Shown here piece after piece: positions 60,488 to 64,000 of a stretch of 64,000 nucleotides of DNA; position 1 is the first letter of the stretch, and each line of letters starts with the position of its first letter. The translations under genes were made by a program, and so were the position numbers. Origin of the DNA: JAUMBM01 sp964645715. GTDB lineage: Bacteria > Bacteroidota > Bacteroidia > Chitinophagales > Saprospiraceae. Location: contig CAZYAO010000017.1 in the NCBI GenBank assembly GCA_964645715.1, positions 6,708 through 70,707 of the forward strand. Reading direction: 5' to 3'. A model generated the notes under the pieces. It ran no database searches. It saw only the letters and a list, made by a program, of their open reading frames with translations, and was not told the origin of the DNA.

Positions 60488-63394
60488 ATGAAGCTTACTA
60501 TAGTATATAATTTATACGAATTTTTACCTGACATTTACCTCCCCAATGCCTTTATCGTCAACCGTGACCAGGAAGGCTGCTACACACATATCGTGCAAAA
60601 AGCCACAGCGGCTACAGTTGCCGCGCTGAAGATACCTGTCTCTGCCGAACGCACACGCCTTTTTGTAATCATGGAGGCGCTGCAGCCCCAGCAGCTGGCG
60701 CAACCGTATCAAAAAAAGGGACGTAAACCTATAGCGCTGGAAGCACTTTGGGAAGACAGGATCGTGCGCAAGGCCATTCAGAAGCAGTTGGACAGGTTAC
60801 TGTCCGAATGGCTTTCCATCATTGTAGCACAGTCCTTCCCAATCAGCTGGGATGTTGAACGTAAAGTATTGGTGCAGGAATTTATACTAAAAATCGTCCC
60901 CGAGCCGCTGCAGGCACGACTCTCATTTCGCAAGACAGAAGCGGGGGTAGATTACCAACTGTCTCTTGAGGAGCAGGGAAAAAGATGGCGCATCGCTGAG
61001 CGCCGGGTATTCCCGATTGTCAACGAGCCGGCCTGGATCATGGCTGATTATCGTTTATACAGGATAGACAGCGTAAATGGGCATCTGGTGAAGCCTTTCA
61101 GGGAAAAAGATGAGGTTCATATTCCGGCAGCAAGTGTCAATACTTACTTCAAAACCTTCATACTAAAGGTTGTTGCAAAAGTTGAGATCGATGCAGTAGG
61201 ATTTGATATTCAACAATTTGATGAGCTGACGAGTTGTGTGCTCGAACCTGTCAAACATCTTTTTGAAGACCGCTGGGTACTTACGGTTCGTATGAAGTAC
61301 CGTCATTTTTCCTTTGACTGGAACGATACGCGTAACCAGCGGGTAACACTCGAAGTGGAAGAAGCAGGTCTTCGTATCTTCCAGCTCAGGCGCAACAGAT
61401 CAGCCGAAGTTGTATGGCTTCAGCAACTGCAGCAACTAGGCCTGCAACCGGCCGCTGGCAGTAGCCACTACCAGCTGCCGGATGCTACCGATCCATTGGC
61501 TTTACTCTCCTGGCTGACAGATAACCGTGCTCCACTCGAGGAGGCCGGATTTGAGCTCTTGCCGGCGCTGCACGCTGAGCGCGAACTTTGTCTGAGTCCT
61601 GCCAGTATCCGTCAGCGTATTGTGAGCGGTATTGACTGGTTTGATTTATTTGTAGTGGTTGAAATCGATGGTATCTCTTTACCCTTTGTTTTGCTGATGC
61701 GTAATATTCGCGACGGAGACAGGTACTTTTTGTTGCCCAACGGGAAGATCTTTATCCTTCCGGAAGAGTGGATGCATCGTTACCTGGATGTGGCTACACT
61801 TGGCAAGGTCGAGGGTGAAGCGATTCGAATTGCTAAAAGTCAGTATACTTTACTGACCGGTCTGGGTTATCAGCAAGATGAGACAATGCCGACTGATCCG
61901 GAGCATACCTACCCACCACCGAAATTATTGCAGGCTCAGCTCAGACCCTACCAGCTCGAGGGGTATAACTGGTTGGTAAGACTTTACCACCAGCAATTGG
62001 GAGCTTGTCTTGCTGATGATATGGGATTGGGCAAAACGGTGCAGACTATTGCCATGTTGCTTTATGCCAAAGAGCAAATAGCTGCAAGACCTGCCAACTC
62101 AGAGCAGGTTGAGCATCAACTAAATCTGTTTACAGCCATCTCTGATCGCGATATTCTGCAACCGCTGCAGGCCTTGATTATCATGCCTGCTTCGCTACTG
62201 TACAATTGGGAAGCCGAATTAAAAAAATATGCGCCGTCTCTGTTAGTGTATCGACATACGGGTAACAAGCGGTACACCGACAAGCGATTGTTGATGCGCT
62301 TTGATGTGGTGCTGACTACCTATCAGACTGCCCTGAGAGACGAAGATCTGCTGGCGGAGATTGCTTTCGAGTATATTGTGCTCGATGAAAGTCAGCAAAT
62401 AAAAAACAGGCAGAGTAAAGTTTTTCAAACCCTGAGCCTGCTGCAGGCGCGCCATAGGATATCGCTCAGTGGTACACCTATAGAAAATTCTCTGGCGGAT
62501 CTCTGGTCACAGATGCAGTTCATCAATCCGCTCTTGCTGGGTTCTTTCAGTTTTTTCCAAAAAACTTTTATCCTTCCCATTGAGCGCTACCAGGACGAGG
62601 AGAAAAAGAGGAAGCTTCGGCAGCTTGTGCAGCCCTACCTGCTGCGCCGTACAAAGGACGAGGTCGCCCCGGATTTACCTCCCTTGTCTTCTCAGGTTTT
62701 TTACTCAGAAATGACGCCCGACCAGCAAAAACGCTATGAACGGGAAAAATCGGCAGCCCGAAATTTTTTGCTGCAACACGCTCAGCCCGAAAGCGGGCAA
62801 TATAAGTTGCTGGTAGTACAGACACTGACTCGCCTCCGACAGCTGTCAAACCACCCGCGCTTGCTCTTTGCCGACTATGCGCAGGATAGCGGTAAATTTC
62901 ACGATGTATTGGAGCAGTGGAGGGTGATCACAAAAAGTGGGCACAAGGTGCTCTTTTTTAGCTCTTTTGTGCAGTACTTGTTACTGTTCAAGGATGCTTT
63001 TGACGCCTTGCAGGAACCTTATGCTTGGCTGACGGGTGATATGACACCCAAGCAGCGTCAGGAGGCGGTCAATCGTTTTCAGCAACAGGCCGATGTACAT
63101 ACCTTTTTCATCTCCATTAAAGCAGGGGGAGAGGGACTCAACCTGACAGCAGCAGACTATGTATTCATTCTCGACCCGTGGTGGAATCCTTCTACAGAAC
63201 AACAGGCAATCGCCAGAGCACATCGAATTGGCCAGGATAAGTCGGTCTTTGCATTAAAGTTCATAACCAAGGACTCCATCGAAGAAAAGATACTACTCCT
63301 TCAGCAAAAAAAATCCCGGCTGGCCGCAGATATTATCGAAAAAGTTCAAACATTGGATTTTGATCAGGAAGAACTGGAGTTCCTGCTGACGTAA
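60488..63394 (+). CDS. SNF2-family DEAD/DEAH-box helicase
   Basis: This 968-residue protein has a C-terminal SNF2/RapA-like motor: motif I DDMGLGKT near residue 510, motif II LDESQQ near 632, SGTPIENSLADLW, a second RecA lobe (KVLFFSSFVQYLLL) and motif VI QAIARAHRIGQ near 907. Such proteins translocate on double-stranded DNA and remodel protein-DNA complexes. The first 450 residues are mixed alpha/beta without a domain I can name; there is no SWIM zinc motif. Motif II has DESQ rather than DEAQ or DEAH. It stands alone, divergent from the CPBP gene. Confidence 0.92.
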   Translation: MKLTIVYNLYEFLPDIYLPNAFIVNRDQEGCYTHIVQKATAATVAALKIPVSAERTRLFVIMEALQPQQLAQPYQKKGRKPIALEALWEDRIVRKAIQKQLDRLLSEWLSIIVAQSFPISWDVERKVLVQEFILKIVPEPLQARLSFRKTEAGVDYQLSLEEQGKRWRIAERRVFPIVNEPAWIMADYRLYRIDSVNGHLVKPFREKDEVHIPAASVNTYFKTFILKVVAKVEIDAVGFDIQQFDELTSCVLEPVKHLFEDRWVLTVRMKYRHFSFDWNDTRNQRVTLEVEEAGLRIFQLRRNRSAEVVWLQQLQQLGLQPAAGSSHYQLPDATDPLALLSWLTDNRAPLEEAGFELLPALHAERELCLSPASIRQRIVSGIDWFDLFVVVEIDGISLPFVLLMRNIRDGDRYFLLPNGKIFILPEEWMHRYLDVATLGKVEGEAIRIAKSQYTLLTGLGYQQDETMPTDPEHTYPPPKLLQAQLRPYQLEGYNWLVRLYHQQLGACLADDMGLGKTVQTIAMLLYAKEQIAARPANSEQVEHQLNLFTAISDRDILQPLQALIIMPASLLYNWEAELKKYAPSLLVYRHTGNKRYTDKRLLMRFDVVLTTYQTALRDEDLLAEIAFEYIVLDESQQIKNRQSKVFQTLSLLQARHRISLSGTPIENSLADLWSQMQFINPLLLGSFSFFQKTFILPIERYQDEEKKRKLRQLVQPYLLRRTKDEVAPDLPPLSSQVFYSEMTPDQQKRYEREKSAARNFLLQHAQPESGQYKLLVVQTLTRLRQLSNHPRLLFADYAQDSGKFHDVLEQWRVITKSGHKVLFFSSFVQYLLLFKDAFDALQEPYAWLTGDMTPKQRQEAVNRFQQQADVHTFFISIKAGGEGLNLTAADYVFILDPWWNPSTEQQAIARAHRIGQDKSVFALKFITKDSIEEKILLLQQKKSRLAADIIEKVQTLDFDQEELEFLLT

Positions 63395-63967
63395 AAGTAG
63401 GCAGATGCTGCGGGCTTGCTCCGAATTCCCTGTCCTCCCGATAAAACCTTTCGTTAGATTATATGTGGCTACCATTTCCCATGCTCCATTGTCAAAAACG
63501 ACTGCTAAATAATTTTTTAAAAAATAAGTTGCCACTATTGTACAAATACAATTTTTAGATACCTTTGTAGTGCGAAACATGTTATACTGAAGACACTTAC
63601 ACTTGTTTTATAGGTGAGACTAGTTACCTTGATGATCTTGGTGTTGTCACCACGAGTCCTTTCACACAGCGCTTAAAAGGCTGACCGAACAATAGTCAAT
63701 TGATATAATCCCTTAACATGAACTACAATTTTATCATTTCTGTCCCTTCCATTGTTTTTTCCTGTATTATTTCTGTTGGATTGAATCCGTGTATCCGTGC
63801 TCTTGGCAATGACCTATGAGTTATTCGCGCATGCATTGCTACCCTTGTCGTTAAGTCCGCCAGTTGTGGTGGCTCAAGATATTGTGGGCGCTACGCGTAG
63901 TGTATAACCTCCGTATCGCTTGCCTAAAGGTTGGTTATTATTTTTTTATTTAACAAATTGTAATCTT
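63395..63967 (+). other. Long non-coding leader ahead of the last gene
   Basis: This 573-base stretch holds a promoter at 63560-63567 and about 400 bases of leader before an ATG at 63968. A 33-codon frame starting near 63718 (MNYNFIISVPSIVFSC onward) could be a leader peptide. AACC/GGTT arms followed by a T-rich tract precede the ATG and could act as an attenuator. I recognise no known RNA family. Confidence 0.4.
63560..63567 (+). promoter_or_regulatory. Promoter: TTG, 19 bases, TACCTTTG
   Basis: TACCTTTG (63560-63567) has TTG at 63538-63540, spacing 19, matching the Bacteroidota consensus. It points toward the gene that begins at 63968. Confidence 0.55.
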
Positions 63968-64000
63968 ATGGTAAAGGCGAATTTTACATTCGTTAGTCCA
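63968..64000 (+). CDS. Start of a gene cut by the window edge
   Basis: Eleven codons are visible from ATG 63968 (MVKANFTFVSP). This is too little to identify the product. Its reality rests on the promoter and leader upstream. Confidence 0.3.
   Translation, partial: MVKANFTFVSP

Overview
The window reads as chromosomal DNA of a Bacteroidota bacterium, most likely a member of the Saprospiria or a relative. This rests on gene content (a gldC gliding gene, DUF4249 and DUF2480 proteins, CcmB/CcmC/CcmD-type cytochrome c maturation, a propeller/Y_Y_Y/HTH regulator, Na+-NQR, secreted proteins with type IX secretion sorting domains). It also rests on promoters of the Bacteroidota form TAnnTTTG ahead of many genes and the near absence of strong Shine-Dalgarno sites. 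The taxon below phylum is inference. I found no tRNA, rRNA, CRISPR array, insertion sequence, phage gene or plasmid function. One run of 100 N at 42997-43096 shows that this is a draft assembly.

Layout. 1-7.4 kb: a truncated membrane cytochrome-like gene, a secreted M43 metalloprotease, a class V aminotransferase, a sugar isomerase/epimerase-like protein, inorganic pyrophosphatase and PnuC. 7.5-14.5 kb: a complete nqrABCDEF operon for the sodium-pumping NADH:quinone reductase, with a long structured leader and an NqrA that carries an extra N-terminal membrane anchor. 14.6-18.7 kb: a small secreted protein, then (minus strand) ccmB-ccmC-ccmD running into a glutamate dehydrogenase gene that overlaps ccmD. 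19-26 kb: an amidase, RimO, MscS, an esterase and TesB. 26-31 kb: sbcDC. 31-36.2 kb: three secreted metalloproteases in tandem. 36.3-45.5 kb: malate dehydrogenase, a sensor/regulator next to an MCE protein, a second amidase, and lptD interrupted by the assembly gap. 45.5-50 kb: an SRPBCC protein, an unidentified structured RNA and a trehalose synthase-maltokinase fusion. 50-57.5 kb: Nudix, lytic transglycosylase, DUF2480, scpB, superoxide dismutase, copper ATPase, DUF4249 lipoprotein, gldC and a DUF1573 protein. 57.7-64 kb: WbqC-like, CorA, CPBP protease, SNF2-type helicase, and the leader and first codons of a further gene.

Themes. Envelope and export functions dominate: four secreted metalloproteases, two cell-wall amidases, a lytic transglycosylase, LptD, an MCE protein and a lipoprotein. 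Respiration and redox form a second theme (NQR, Ccm, malate and glutamate dehydrogenases, SOD). The observations I rate highest are: (1) a TreS-maltokinase fusion whose TreS half has lost two of the three GH13 catalytic residues while the kinase motifs remain; (2) a membrane-anchored NqrA; (3) a dispersed family of near-perfect palindromes with T-rich 5' arms and A-rich 3' arms, the reverse of a normal terminator, two of them between divergent genes; (4) a roughly 370-nt structured RNA of unknown family with its own promoter-like box and terminator at about 46.1-46.5 kb. I did not find a defence island or a new multi-gene system.
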